Below, piece by piece: positions 1 through 9,634 of a stretch of DNA of 64,000 nt. Source of the DNA: Comamonadaceae bacterium (GTDB taxonomy: Bacteria > Pseudomonadota > Gammaproteobacteria > Burkholderiales > Burkholderiaceae_C). The translations under genes were made by a program, and so were the position numbers. The stretch lies in NCBI GenBank assembly GCA_947375135.1, contig CANCER010000014.1, positions 1 to 64,000 on the forward strand, in the 5' to 3' direction. Position 1 is the first letter of the stretch. Each line of letters starts with the position of its first letter. Below the pieces are notes generated by a model. It was not told where the DNA came from. It worked only from the letters and a program-made list of their open reading frames with translations, and did not search any database.

Positions 1-1
1 C

Positions 2-1273
2 AAGGCGGACGAGAGCTTTACCGTGCCGTCGCTGGAAACTTTCAAGGCGGTCATGGAGCCCACGGCCGAAGGCCGCGAGATCAGCACCACCCAAGGCTAT
101 GTGCGTTTCCTGACCCAACTGCTGCGCGACCAGGCCCTGGGCCCCCGCGTGGTGCCCATTTTGGTGGACGAGGCCCGTACCTTTGGTATGGAAGGCCTGT
201 TCCGCCAAGTGGGTATCTACAACCCCGCAGGCCAGCAGTACACCCCGGTCGACAAAGACCAAGTCATGTACTACAAGGAAGACGTCAAGGGCCAGATCCT
301 GCAGGAAGGCATTAACGAAGCCGGCGGCATGGCCAGCTGGATTGCAGCAGCCACCAGCTACTCCACCAGCAACCGCATCATGGTGCCGTTCTACGTGTAC
401 TACTCGATGTTCGGCTTCCAGCGCATTGGTGACTTGGCCTGGGCGGCCGGCGACATGCAAGCGCGCGGTTTCCTGCTGGGCGGCACTTCAGGGCGCACCA
501 CGCTCAACGGCGAAGGCCTGCAGCACGAAGACGGCCACAGCCACATCATGGCCGGCACGATTCCGAACTGCATTTCCTACGACCCGACCTTTGCGCACGA
601 AGTGGGCGTGATCCTGCACCATGGCTTAAAGCGCATGGTGGAAAAGCAGGACAACGTTTTCTACTACCTGACCCTGCTGAACGAAAACTACGCCATGCCC
701 GGCCTCACCCCCGGCACGGAGGAGCAGATCATCAAGGGCATGTACCTGAGCAAGCCCGGTTCTGCGCAGAAGAAGCGCGTGCAACTGCTGGGCTCCGGCA
801 CCATCCTGCGCGAAAGCTTTGCGGCACAAGAGCTTCTGGAAGCCGATTGGGGCATTGCCGCCGACGTCTGGAGCTGCCCGAGCTTTAACGAGCTGACCCG
901 CGACGGCCAGGACGCCGATCGCTGGAACCTGCTGCACCCGCTGGAAACCCCGCGTGTGTCTTTCGTGGCCCAGCAACTCGCCGCCCACAGCGGCCCGGTG
1001 GTGGCATCGACCGACTACATGAAGGCCTATGCCGAGCAGATCCGCCCCTTCATCCCCGCCGGCCGTGTTTACAAGGTGCTGGGCACCGACGGCTTTGGCC
1101 GCAGCGACTTCCGCAGCAAGCTGCGCGAGCACTTCGAGATCAACCGCCACTACATCGTGGTTGCGGCCCTCAAGGCGCTGAGCGAAGACGGCAGCGTGCC
1201 GGTGGCCAAGGTGGCAGAAGCCATTGCCAAGTACGGCATCAATACCGAAAAGGTCAATCCTCTTTACGCGTAA
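2..1273 (+). CDS. aceE: Pyruvate dehydrogenase E1 component, C-terminal part (5' end outside window)
   Basis: This is the thiamine-diphosphate E1 subunit of the pyruvate dehydrogenase complex, which decarboxylates pyruvate and acetylates the lipoyl groups of E2. The reading frame is already open at base 2 with the AceE-type run KADESFTVPSLETF, so the start lies upstream. About 424 residues remain, roughly half of the usual near-890-residue homodimeric E1. Visible AceE signatures include GREISTTQGYVRFL, EGLQHEDGHSHI and the C-terminal stretch GTDGFGRSDFRSKLREHFEI. It is followed on the same strand by aceF and lpdA, the usual operon order. The antisense frame is also open in this G+C-rich stretch but is a shadow. 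Identification is secure; only the 5' end is missing. Confidence 0.97.
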   Translation, partial: KADESFTVPSLETFKAVMEPTAEGREISTTQGYVRFLTQLLRDQALGPRVVPILVDEARTFGMEGLFRQVGIYNPAGQQYTPVDKDQVMYYKEDVKGQILQEGINEAGGMASWIAAATSYSTSNRIMVPFYVYYSMFGFQRIGDLAWAAGDMQARGFLLGGTSGRTTLNGEGLQHEDGHSHIMAGTIPNCISYDPTFAHEVGVILHHGLKRMVEKQDNVFYYLTLLNENYAMPGLTPGTEEQIIKGMYLSKPGSAQKKRVQLLGSGTILRESFAAQELLEADWGIAADVWSCPSFNELTRDGQDADRWNLLHPLETPRVSFVAQQLAAHSGPVVASTDYMKAYAEQIRPFIPAGRVYKVLGTDGFGRSDFRSKLREHFEINRHYIVVAALKALSEDGSVPVAKVAEAIAKYGINTEKVNPLYA

Positions 1274-1306
1274 GCGCGCAACGGGATTCCCCTTTGCGTG
1301 AAGACC

Positions 1307-1325
1307 CACATGGCCTAGCCATGTG
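1307..1325 (+). other. Perfect small hairpin between aceE and aceF
   Basis: In the 101-base gap between aceE and aceF the sequence cacatggc-cta-gccatgtg forms an 8-bp perfect stem with a 3-base loop. No T-tract follows, so it is not a classical terminator. In an operon it could set mRNA processing or the ratio of E1 to E2/E3, but that role is inference. Confidence 0.4.
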
Positions 1326-1374
1326 CGGTCGCAGCTAAGAATCTCCCACTAACTTAAAAAGTGAGACAAAGAAT

Positions 1375-3042
1375 ATGGCACTCATAGAAGTAAAAGTCCC
1401 CGACATCGGCGACTTTGATGAAGTCACGGTCATCGAGGTGATGGTCAAGGTCGGCGACACGGTCCAGGCCGAACAAAGCCTGATCACCGTCGAATCCGAC
1501 AAGGCGTCGATGGAAATCCCTTGCAGCCAAGCTGGTGTGGTCAAGGAAATCAAGGTCGCACTGGGCGGCAAGGTCAAGCAAGGCTCTGTCGTGCTGATGC
1601 TGGAAGCGGCGGGCGAAGCGGCCGCTGTGACGCCAGCTGCTGCGGCCAGTGCGCCTGTAGCTGCGGCTCCTGCTGCTGCACCCGTTGCTGCCGCTCCTGT
1701 TGTGGCAGCCCCTGCTGCCACAGGCCCGGTGGAAGTGCGCGTGCCCGATATCGGCGACTTCAAGGACGTCACCGTGATTGAAATGCTGGTCAAGGTCGGC
1801 GACACCATCAAGCTCGAACAGGGCCTGATCACCGTGGAATCCGACAAGGCTTCCATGGAAATCCCGTCCGGCGCGGCCGGTGTGCTCAAGGAACTCAAGA
1901 TCAAGCTGGGTGACAAGGTCAACATCGGTGACTTGGTGGCGATTCTGGAAGGCTCGGCGCCTGCTGCTGCTTCCGCTCCCGTGGCATCTGCACCGGCTGC
2001 TGCGGCTGCGGCTCCTGCTGCCGTGCCTGTGGCGGCCGTTGCAGCGGCTGCTGCAGCACCTGCTGCTGTGCCCGCACACGCTCCCGGGGCAGCGCCCATC
2101 GGCCTGCCCCACGCCTCGCCCTCCGTGCGCAAGTTCGCCCGCGAACTCGGCGTGCCGCTGAATGAAGTCAAGGGCACCGGCCTCAAGGGTCGCATCACTG
2201 ACGCCGACGTCCAATCCTTCACCCGCTCCGTCATGAGCGGCGCGGTGCAGACCCTGGCCGCTGCAGCGCAAGCCAAGCCCGCCGCCGGTGGCGACGGCGC
2301 AGCGCTTGGTCTGATCCCCTGGCCCAAGGTGGACTTCGCCAAGTTCGGCCCAATCGAGCGCAAGGATCTCAGCCGCATCAAGAAGATCAGCGGCGCCAAC
2401 CTGTTGCGCAATGCGATCATGATTCCGGCCGTCACCAACCACGACGACTGCGATATCACCGATCTGGAAGCCTTCCGTGTTTCCACCAACAAGGAAAACG
2501 AGAAGAACCCCAGTGCGGCGAAGGTGACCATGTTGGCCTTCCTGATTAAAGCCTGCGTGGCTGCGCTCAAGAAGTTCCCCGAGTTCAACAGCAGCCTGGA
2601 CGGCGACGCCCTGGTTTACAAGAACTACTGGCACATCGGCTTTGCGGCCGACACGCCCAACGGCCTGATGGTTCCGGTCATCAAGGACTGCGACAAGAAG
2701 GGCATTTTCCAGATCTCGCAAGAGATGGGCGAACTGGCCAAGAAGGCGCGCGACGGCAAACTCAGCCCGGCTGAAATGTCAGGTGCGACCTTCACCATTT
2801 CTTCACTCGGTGGCATTGGCGGACGTTATTTCACGCCCATCATCAACGCCCCCGAAGTGGCGATTCTGGGTGTCTGCAAATCCAGCATCCAGCCGGTGTG
2901 GGATGGCAAGGCCTTCCAGCCACGTCTCATGTTGCCGCTGTCCCTTACCTGGGACCACCGCGTCATCGACGGTGCTGCCGCCGCACGCTTCAACGTGTAC
3001 CTCGGCCAGATCCTCGGCGACTTCCGCCGTGTGTTGCTCTAA
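1375..3042 (+). CDS. aceF: Dihydrolipoamide acetyltransferase (pyruvate dehydrogenase E2), two lipoyl domains
   Basis: E2 core of pyruvate dehydrogenase; it transfers the acetyl group from lipoyl-lysine to CoA. The 555 residues show two lipoyl domains, each with the [10 protein letters not shown] motif (target lysines about 43 and 158). Ala/Pro-rich swinging linkers follow each (about 84-116 and 194-240). A peripheral-subunit binding domain covers about 247-285 (SVRKFARELGVPLNEVKGTG). The catalytic domain ends with DHRVIDGA, catalytic His about 528. The start ATG lies about 100 bases after aceE, and lpdA begins 10 bases after the stop, so the three genes probably share a transcript. Long antisense frames over the Ala/Pro linker are composition artefacts. 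Confidence 0.97.
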   Translation: MALIEVKVPDIGDFDEVTVIEVMVKVGDTVQAEQSLITVESDKASMEIPCSQAGVVKEIKVALGGKVKQGSVVLMLEAAGEAAAVTPAAAASAPVAAAPAAAPVAAAPVVAAPAATGPVEVRVPDIGDFKDVTVIEMLVKVGDTIKLEQGLITVESDKASMEIPSGAAGVLKELKIKLGDKVNIGDLVAILEGSAPAAASAPVASAPAAAAAAPAAVPVAAVAAAAAAPAAVPAHAPGAAPIGLPHASPSVRKFARELGVPLNEVKGTGLKGRITDADVQSFTRSVMSGAVQTLAAAAQAKPAAGGDGAALGLIPWPKVDFAKFGPIERKDLSRIKKISGANLLRNAIMIPAVTNHDDCDITDLEAFRVSTNKENEKNPSAAKVTMLAFLIKACVAALKKFPEFNSSLDGDALVYKNYWHIGFAADTPNGLMVPVIKDCDKKGIFQISQEMGELAKKARDGKLSPAEMSGATFTISSLGGIGGRYFTPIINAPEVAILGVCKSSIQPVWDGKAFQPRLMLPLSLTWDHRVIDGAAAARFNVYLGQILGDFRRVLL

Positions 3043-3051
3043 GGAACGAAG

Positions 3052-4908
3052 ATGGCAAACATAGACATCCAGGTTCCCGATATTGGTGACTTTGACGAAG
3101 TCACCGTGATTGAGCTGATGGTCAAGGTGGGCGATACCGTCAAGCCGGACCAAAGCCTGATCACCGTGGAGAGCGACAAGGCCTCCATGGAAATTCCTTC
3201 TTCCCACGGTGGTGTGGTGAAGGAACTGAAAGTCAAGCTGGGCGACAAGGTCAAGCAAGGCACGCTGGTGCTGGTGTTGGAAGGTGAGGGCGGTACTGCT
3301 GCTCCTGCATCCGCACCTGCCGCAGCCGCTGCACCTGCGTCGGCGCCTGCTGCTGCACCCGCAGCGGCCGTGGCTCCAGCGACGTCTGCGGTCCCCGCAC
3401 CCACCGCATCCTCCTTCGCCGGTACCGTCGATCTGGAATGCGATGTGCTGGTTCTGGGCGGTGGCCCCGGTGGCTACTCGGCGGCCTTCCGTGCGGCCGA
3501 CCTCGGCCTCAAGGTCGTCATCGTCGAGCGTTACGCCACGCTGGGCGGCGTCTGCCTGAACGTGGGTTGCATCCCGTCCAAGGCGCTGCTGCACGTGGCT
3601 GCCGTCATGGACGAGGTGTCCCACATGGCCGCCCTGGGCGTGGACTTCGGCACCCCCGTGGTCAACATCGACAAGCTGCGCGGCCACAAGGAAAAGGTCA
3701 TCGGCAAGCTGACCGGCGGACTGGCCGCCATGGCCAAGATGCGCAAGGTCACCACCGTGCGCGGCTACGGTGCTTTTGTCGGCGCCAACCACATCGAAGT
3801 GGAAGAGACCAGCGGCACGGCGCAGGAAAAGACCGGCGCTAAGAAGGTCATCGCCTTCAAGAAGGCCATCATCGCCGCCGGCAGCCAGGCCGTGCGCCTG
3901 CCCTTCATGCCCGAAGACCCGCGCGTGGTGGACTCCACCGGCGCCCTGGCGCTCAAGGAAGTTCCCAAGCGCATGCTGATTCTGGGCGGCGGCATCATCG
4001 GCCTGGAAATGGGCACGGTCTACAGCACCCTGGGCGCACGCCTGGACGTGGTGGAAATGCTGGACGGTCTGATGCAGGGCGCTGACCGCGACCTCGTCAA
4101 GATCTGGCAGAAGATGAATGCGCCGCGCTTCGACAACATCATGCTCAAGACCAAGACCGTGTCCGCACGCGCCTTGCCCGAAGGCATTGAGGTCACGTTC
4201 GCGTCCGCCGAAGAAGGTGGCACCGCGCCCGCACCCCAGGTCTATGACCTGGTGCTGCAGGCCGTGGGCCGCACGCCCAACGGCAAGAAGATCGCCGCTG
4301 ACAAGGCCGGTGTGGCCGTCACAGACCGTGGCTTTATTAACGTCGACATCCAGATGCGCACCAATGTGCCCCACATCTTCGCCATCGGCGACGTCGTGGG
4401 CCAGCCCATGCTGGCGCACAAGGCGGTGCACGAGGCGCATGTGGCAGCCGAGGTGATTGCCGGAGAACTGCTGGGTAACAAGGAGTTGGCCTCTGCCGCC
4501 TTCAACGCCCGCGTGATCCCCAGCGTGGCCTACACCGACCCCGAGGTGGCCTGGGTCGGCCTCACCGAAGACCAGGCCAAGGCGCAGGGCATCAAGGTCA
4601 AGAAGGGCCTGTTCCCCTGGAACGCCTCCGGCCGCGCCATTGCCAATGGCCGCGACGAAGGTGTCACTAAACTGCTATTTGATGATTCCCCCGAGGCGCA
4701 TGGACACGGCAAGATCCTGGGCGGCGGCATGGTCGGCACGCATGCCGGCGACATGATTGGTGAAATCGCCCTGGCGATCGAGATGGGCGCCGACGCGGTG
4801 GACATCGGCAAGACGATTCACCCGCACCCCACGCTGGGCGAGAGCATCGGCATGGCGGCGGAGATTGCACATGGCAGTTGCACGGACGTGCCACCGGCGC
4901 GCAAGTGA
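3052..4908 (+). CDS. lpdA: Dihydrolipoyl dehydrogenase (E3) with N-terminal lipoyl domain
   Basis: FAD-dependent E3 that reoxidises dihydrolipoyl groups with NAD+. The 618 residues start with a lipoyl domain ([10 protein letters not shown], lysine about 43) and an Ala/Pro linker (about 81-120). The FAD-binding fold follows ([14 protein letters not shown], about 133-146), then the redox disulfide CLNVGC (Cys168 and Cys173), the NAD-binding Rossmann motif ([13 protein letters not shown]) and the C-terminal dimerisation domain with the catalytic His-Glu segment HPHPTLGE. The lipoyl-bearing E3 is known from several beta-proteobacteria and Neisseria. The last 1,044 bases (3865-4908) are repeated colinearly at 11992-13035, and the last part again as 29 bases at 18220-18248. 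The 3' half of this intact gene may therefore be chimeric. Confidence 0.97.
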   Translation: MANIDIQVPDIGDFDEVTVIELMVKVGDTVKPDQSLITVESDKASMEIPSSHGGVVKELKVKLGDKVKQGTLVLVLEGEGGTAAPASAPAAAAAPASAPAAAPAAAVAPATSAVPAPTASSFAGTVDLECDVLVLGGGPGGYSAAFRAADLGLKVVIVERYATLGGVCLNVGCIPSKALLHVAAVMDEVSHMAALGVDFGTPVVNIDKLRGHKEKVIGKLTGGLAAMAKMRKVTTVRGYGAFVGANHIEVEETSGTAQEKTGAKKVIAFKKAIIAAGSQAVRLPFMPEDPRVVDSTGALALKEVPKRMLILGGGIIGLEMGTVYSTLGARLDVVEMLDGLMQGADRDLVKIWQKMNAPRFDNIMLKTKTVSARALPEGIEVTFASAEEGGTAPAPQVYDLVLQAVGRTPNGKKIAADKAGVAVTDRGFINVDIQMRTNVPHIFAIGDVVGQPMLAHKAVHEAHVAAEVIAGELLGNKELASAAFNARVIPSVAYTDPEVAWVGLTEDQAKAQGIKVKKGLFPWNASGRAIANGRDEGVTKLLFDDSPEAHGHGKILGGGMVGTHAGDMIGEIALAIEMGADAVDIGKTIHPHPTLGESIGMAAEIAHGSCTDVPPARK

Positions 4909-4947
4909 GGGTGAAAAACCGCTGAGAACTTAGCAGTTCAACAGCAG

Positions 4948-4977
4948 GCCGCGTAGACTTTGAAGGGTCTGCGCGGC
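4948..4977 (+). terminator. Possible terminator hairpin after lpdA
   Basis: The segment from gccgcgtagac to gtctgcgcggc forms an 11-bp stem (one G-T pair) 40 bases after the lpdA stop. The following bases are only modestly A/T-rich, so termination is plausible but not certain. The sequence after this lpdA stop has no resemblance to the sequence after the second copy at 13036, consistent with an island boundary at the stop codon. Confidence 0.45.
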
Positions 4978-5017
4978 ATATTTAATGTGGCGACACACAC
5001 CAAAAAAGGCGGGATGC

Positions 5018-7025
5018 CTACTGGACTAGCTGAGTTCCCACCGTGGCTGTAGAGTCCTTTGCATGGTTGAAGTCCGGTAAGTTCAACACAACATCACAGG
5101 CTGCAATGGTTTCAGGCCGGTGCGCAATCACAATGCGCGTGATAGTGAGTGCTTGAATGGCTTGATTGATGGCCTTTTCCAAAGCCACATCTAAATGGCT
5201 GGTAGCCTCGTCCAGCACCAAGACTTCTGGCTCGCCATAAAGTGCCCGCGCCAACAAAATTCGCTGCTTCTGCCCGCCTGATAGTGCAGTACCCATATCC
5301 CCCACGAGGGTGTTGTACCCCATACTCATTTTTTCAATGTCGTCATGGATGCAAGCAAGTCTTGCGACATGCTCCAAACGCTCTTGGTTGGGTGACTCGT
5401 CAAAGAAGGTAATGTTGTCGGCAATGGAGCCAGCAAATAATTGATCGTCCTGCATTACCGCGTTGACGCGACTTCTCCATGCGCTCAGGCGTAGAGTGGT
5501 AATGTCTGTTTGCCCTTTCAAAATATGTCCGCTACTGGGGTGTAGAAGTCCCAAAACAAGCTTGGCAAGCGTCGTTTTGCCACAGCCCGAAGGCCCAACT
5601 ATGGCAATTGATTGACCGGCAGCAAGCTCAAGCGTTAGGTCCTTGAGGACACAGGGGTCAAGCTCCGAATACCGGAAGCTGATATTTTCAAAGCGCAGTG
5701 GCCCCGGTGGTAAAAATTGCGTTGGCGTCGCCACTGCAGCACTTGGTGCACCTTTGACTGGGTTTTTTCCTATATTGGTTTCTTTGGGCGTCAGCACAAT
5801 GTCCGCCAAGCGCTCGGTCTGCAAACCGAGCATCTTGACCTCAATGCCTTTGCCCACCAAACCCATCATTCGTGTGGTGAACACACCCTTGTAGCTGACA
5901 AACGCAAACAGCATTCCAATCGAAAATGCGTTGGACAAAATGAGCTCGGCACCCATCCAAATGACCGCCACATTCGCAACACCGGATAGCAATCCTTCAG
6001 CCAATTCGTACCCTAGCATGAAGCGCTGGGTTTTGATGAGCCGGTTGGTGCTGTCGATCATGTGGTTGTGCCACAGAACCTGCCGTTGGCTTTCTCGCAC
6101 AAACAGTTTGATTGCCTGAATCCCGCGTGTACTCTCCAGAAAATTGCTTTGCTGCTTGGCAGCCAACACAATTTTCTCCTCAGTCGCTTGGCGTAGCGCT
6201 GGATACGCACTGATGCGCAACAACGCATAAGCGAATACCGAGAACAAAACGATTACCGATAGCAATGGGCTGTACATCCACATCAACCCCAACGTGAGCA
6301 GCGCAAGAATGCTGTCAATGACACCTTCGATAAAGCTGGTCGTCAGCGTGTGCTGAATGGACGCTACCGAACCAAAGCGCGAAACTATGTCGCCCAAATG
6401 CCGCTTTTCAAAATACGCCTGCGGTAAGCGCAGCAAGTGGGCAAACACGTTGATGGACCATTGCACACCCACCTCGGTCCCCATGCGCAGCACTACCCAA
6501 CTGCGCAATGCACCAATCCCCACCTCCACAAAAACCAACAGCATAAAACCGATGGAAAGCAAAGTGACCAGGTCTTTGTCGCCCGATGTAAGGGCATGGT
6601 CAACCACCCACTGAACGTACAGTGGACTCACCAACGCGCACAGCTGCAAACCCAGGGAAATACAAAACACTTGCAACATCTGCCGCTTTAGCCCCACCAC
6701 GCGACCCATTAACTGTCGTAAACCAACGCGCTGCTTTTCATCGCGCGGTGTGAAGCCGGGGGTGGGCGAGAGTTCCAAGGCCACTCCGGTAAAGTGCTTG
6801 GACAGTTGTGCCAGCGTAAACTTGCGTTCTCCAATCGCTGGGTCCAGCACGACGGCACTTGGCACGTACAGCCGCCAAATCCATTGCCAGCCCATGCGCC
6901 GATGCCACCATCGCCAAACAGGCCAGGCCGCATTCGGCAGCTTCCGTTTGCAGAATCAACTGGACTTTACGTCCACCACCAAAAAGCAGTGCCTTGGCCG
7001 GTGCGGATTTAGTTTCGTCCACCAA
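5018..7025 (-). pseudogene. Bacteriocin-type peptidase (C39) ABC exporter, disrupted inside the peptidase domain
   Basis: Exporters of this family cleave a double-glycine leader with an N-terminal C39 cysteine peptidase and pump the product across the inner membrane. The 5' piece (TTG at 7025, in frame to about 6860) keeps the catalytic Cys region LQTEAAECGLACLAMV. It then shifts frame. The remaining 625-residue frame (6895-5018) picks up at the end of the peptidase domain (VVLDPAIGERKFTLAQLSKHF). It continues through the transmembrane domain and an ABC ATPase with Walker A GPSGCGKTTLAKL, signature LSGGQKQRILLARAL and Walker B VLVLDEATSHLD. By comparison with the family about 60-65 residues, including the catalytic His and Asp, are absent at the junction. 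The 5' end overlaps the HlyD stop by 17 bases. Either a decayed gene or a transporter that lost its peptidase; an assembly error is the third possibility. Confidence 0.8.
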
Positions 7026-8370
7026 AATACTTGCCTCTCAGTGAATAGACGGGCTCCATTACCCATTCAAAAATCGTGCGTGTATCTAGCATGACGTCTG
7101 CATCAAGTTGCATACCGCTTTGTAGGGGTTGCTCCACACCGTATGCGCGTGCAGTTTGATGTTCTAGCGCTACGCGAATTCGAAACAGCGGCTCGCTGCT
7201 TGCCGTCCCTTGCGCAGCCGCGCCAGACAGGGCGCTAAACAACCCGGTTTCGGCCTTTGGGGCAATTGGAAAAGGCAATTCACTGGGAAGCAAAGGCGTG
7301 CGGGCTACTTCGATAACGGTGGCCTTGTAGTGCCCAAACTTTTGAAAAGGGTAGGCGCTGTAGCGCAGAAAAACTTTCTGCCCCGTGCGGACAAAACCCG
7401 CATCTTTGCTTTGGGCGAACAGGTGTGCTTCAAGCTCGCTGCCAGACGAGTTAGCCATCGTCTGTCTGTTGGCGTCGATAGCAGTCCCATAGGGCAGCAA
7501 CATCATCAGCGGGCGTTCGTTGACAACTACTTGCCCTTGCTGAATGGTCAGCCCTGAAACACGCCCCGCATGGGGACTGGTAACGGTCAATTCCCGCTTG
7601 ATGTTCAGGTCAATTAAGTCCTGCTGCGTGCTGCTGAGCGTGCGTTCCAATTCTGCAATTTGCGTGTTCTCACGCATGGGAAGCTCCGCCAAATCGCTGC
7701 GCGCAGTTTCACGGTCACGCACGAGCTGGGTTTGAGTGCGTTGCAAAACTTGAAGGCGTGCCTCCTGATCGGCCACGGCCTCCTGCTTCTCCTGCACCGC
7801 CAGCGGGGAGACAAACTTCTCGGCCTCCAGTTCCAAATACCGGCGTTGGGTGCGCTGCGCAAAGGCTAACCGCGCCGCTTGCGTTTTTTGCTCAAGTTGC
7901 AATTGCGCGATTTCTTGTTCCAATGAAGTAATGCGCTGCACCAATGATTCACGGTTGTGGTTGTATAGCGAGCGCTGCTGCGCTATGACGCTGCGCAAGT
8001 TGCCTGCGCGAGACTGCAACTGATTGGCGCCAAGGCCCAGCGCGTCCCGCCCTGCAGCGTCTGCGCGCTCATCTGCAACGGTCACCAAAGCTTGGCCTGC
8101 GGAAACAACATCACCTTCCCTAACCCAAACCTTGGCGGCCCTGCCGCCTTGCTGGCTGTAGATACGCATTACCCCGGCAACAGGGGTTAGATAGCCAGAG
8201 AGCGCCACGCGCCGCGTGTATTCGCCCCAAAACACAAGCGCCACCAACCCCAACACAAAGAGCGCTACCGCAGCCGTAAGCGCCCACCATTGCCATGAGG
8301 AATAGAGAATGATCTCGCCATGCAATTTGGGACGATGCGCGTTTTGCGCTTCTTCACGAAACAAAGACAT
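7009..8370 (-). CDS. HlyD-family membrane fusion protein of a bacteriocin/peptide exporter
   Basis: Periplasmic adaptor that links an inner-membrane ABC exporter to an outer-membrane channel. From the chosen ATG at 8370 (MSLFREEAQNAHRPKLHGEI) there is a short cytoplasmic tail, one transmembrane helix (about residues 24-46) and a biotinyl-lipoyl-like half motif (VWVREGDVVSAGQALVTV). A long coiled coil rich in Gln/Glu/Leu (about 100-250) and the second lipoyl/beta-barrel part follow. A longer reading from 8451 adds Cys-rich residues unlike an N-terminus of this family. The stop overlaps the start of the exporter at 7025, so the two were cotranscribed. If the exporter is dead, this adaptor has no obvious partner in the window. 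Confidence 0.88.
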   Translation of the reverse strand: MSLFREEAQNAHRPKLHGEIILYSSWQWWALTAAVALFVLGLVALVFWGEYTRRVALSGYLTPVAGVMRIYSQQGGRAAKVWVREGDVVSAGQALVTVADERADAAGRDALGLGANQLQSRAGNLRSVIAQQRSLYNHNRESLVQRITSLEQEIAQLQLEQKTQAARLAFAQRTQRRYLELEAEKFVSPLAVQEKQEAVADQEARLQVLQRTQTQLVRDRETARSDLAELPMRENTQIAELERTLSSTQQDLIDLNIKRELTVTSPHAGRVSGLTIQQGQVVVNERPLMMLLPYGTAIDANRQTMANSSGSELEAHLFAQSKDAGFVRTGQKVFLRYSAYPFQKFGHYKATVIEVARTPLLPSELPFPIAPKAETGLFSALSGAAAQGTASSEPLFRIRVALEHQTARAYGVEQPLQSGMQLDADVMLDTRTIFEWVMEPVYSLRGKYFGGRN

Positions 8371-8537
8371 TGAATCTGGGTATGGGGGGCGCTCTCGGCC
8401 GGCGGCGCAATTTGCTGCGCAGTCAAAGCAAAAGATGCAAAACCGGTACACAATCGCGTCGGAAACCCTCAGCGACTGTGTAACCTTACGGTAAGCAGAC
8501 CCTGCTGTAACAGGGTGCTTGGTTCAAAAATACTGGA

Positions 8538-9197
8538 TTAGGCCGCTGGGGTGTTTTCAACAAGTGGCGTGGCCTTTGGAGCTTGCGTCCAGAGGCTTTC
8601 CCAGTTTTGTTCTTTGGCAAACAGCCCGATGGTAAAACAAATCGGTTCGCATATCGCACGAACCACCTTGCCCTTCCAATTGCCCTTTTCCAGTACCCCC
8701 ATCTTGAAGGCTAACTCTTCAGCACGCCAGATAGCCAACGGGCGCATGATTTTCTCGGCCAATGGTGATTTGCGCATCAAGCGCACGTAAGGGATAGCCC
8801 AAACGTGGTAGCCACGTACTGTAGTTTGCGACAGGTTTTTGAAGGTGAACTCCATATCAGCACGCCAGATGTTTTGGGGTAGTTGGCCCTTGCGGAAGAA
8901 ATGGGTACAAATGACACGACTCGATCCACCGCCCCCGCTTCCCTGACATGCGGGACTGTTTGAAATAGCAACGGCTCCGCCAGCCAATCCAACAGCCATG
9001 GCGCCAAGAGCAGACACTGCTGGCCCACCCGCCAAACCAATTGCCGCACCGACCGTGGCTCCGATACCAAATCCACTCGCTGCATCGCTTCTGCATCCTG
9101 CTGCGTCCCTTCCACCGTCACTACCTCCGGTATTACTCATACTATGATTTTCACCGCCGCTGATTTCAGGTAATTGATTGATATCAATGGTTTTCAT
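8538..9197 (-). CDS. Double-glycine-leader bacteriocin-like protein with an extra C-terminal domain
   Basis: The N-terminus MKTIDINQLPEISGG is a typical double-glycine leader (cleavage expected after GG at residue 15), the substrate type of C39 exporters. The next region (about 40-85) is a Gly/Ala-rich helix pair (GATVGAAIGLAGG, GAMAVGLAGGA) as in class II bacteriocins. Unlike ordinary short bacteriocins, the 219-residue protein continues after a Gly-rich linker with a compact domain of about 110 residues. That domain starts RVICTHFFRKG and contains RGYHVWAIPYVRLMRKSP and a Cys-containing end. I have a sense of having seen similar domains in other proteobacterial proteins but cannot name a family or function. 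A good ribosome site (aaggac) precedes the ATG. It sits directly before hlyD, so it is the likely cargo. Confidence 0.75.
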   Translation of the reverse strand: MKTIDINQLPEISGGENHSMSNTGGSDGGRDAAGCRSDAASGFGIGATVGAAIGLAGGPAVSALGAMAVGLAGGAVAISNSPACQGSGGGGSSRVICTHFFRKGQLPQNIWRADMEFTFKNLSQTTVRGYHVWAIPYVRLMRKSPLAEKIMRPLAIWRAEELAFKMGVLEKGNWKGKVVRAICEPICFTIGLFAKEQNWESLWTQAPKATPLVENTPAA

Positions 9198-9253
9198 CTT
9201 TTGTCCTTTTACAGTCCCCTGCTTAATTACCGCGCAGGGTTAGCGGTATACTT

Positions 9254-9553
9254 TTACTTCTTACCTTTTGATTTGGCGAATGCAATTAAAATTGCCACCG
9301 GCACCGCAAAAATATACATTTTTTTCATCATTTCATAAAATATTTTTAATTCAAAAGATGGATGGCTTGTCATCGTACGTATGAGAATCAAAACCAATAA
9401 GGTTGATGTCACCAAGGTTAATGTATATATGGCAATAAAATTTTTCAAAAAAGTTACACTCGGATATTTTAAAAATGATAATTTTTCTAAAAGTTTTTGC
9501 ATAAATATAAATAACCACAAATCAACCGAAATTATATCCAAAAATACGCCCAA
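9254..9553 (-). CDS. Small A+T-rich membrane protein, possible immunity protein
   Basis: I do not recognise a family. The frame encodes up to 99 residues with two to three hydrophobic segments (IISVDLWLFIF, a long one around IYTLTLVTSTLLVLILI, and IFAVPVAILIAFA) and a basic tail (KSKGKK). The start is uncertain: TTG at 9553 or ATG at 9502 (MQKLLEKLSF). The DNA is strikingly A+T-rich compared with everything around it, a sign of transfer. It lies 56 bases upstream of the double-glycine-leader gene on the same strand. In bacteriocin loci a small membrane protein at this place is often the immunity protein; that is inference from context only. Confidence 0.55.
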   Translation of the reverse strand: MGVFLDIISVDLWLFIFMQKLLEKLSFLKYPSVTFLKNFIAIYTLTLVTSTLLVLILIRTMTSHPSFELKIFYEMMKKMYIFAVPVAILIAFAKSKGKK

Positions 9554-9634
9554 TAAGTTCCAAAAAATCCGACCTTTGCTGGGGTGATGATGTCCGTTGT
9601 GCCGTCCAATATTTCAGTAGTCAGTTAGATATCG

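Noticed and set aside
1335-2721. Long minus-strand frames opposite aceF
   Set aside because: They mirror the Ala/Pro-rich linkers and conserved domains of aceF, have odd composition (runs of Gly, His, Ser, Arg) and no ribosome sites.
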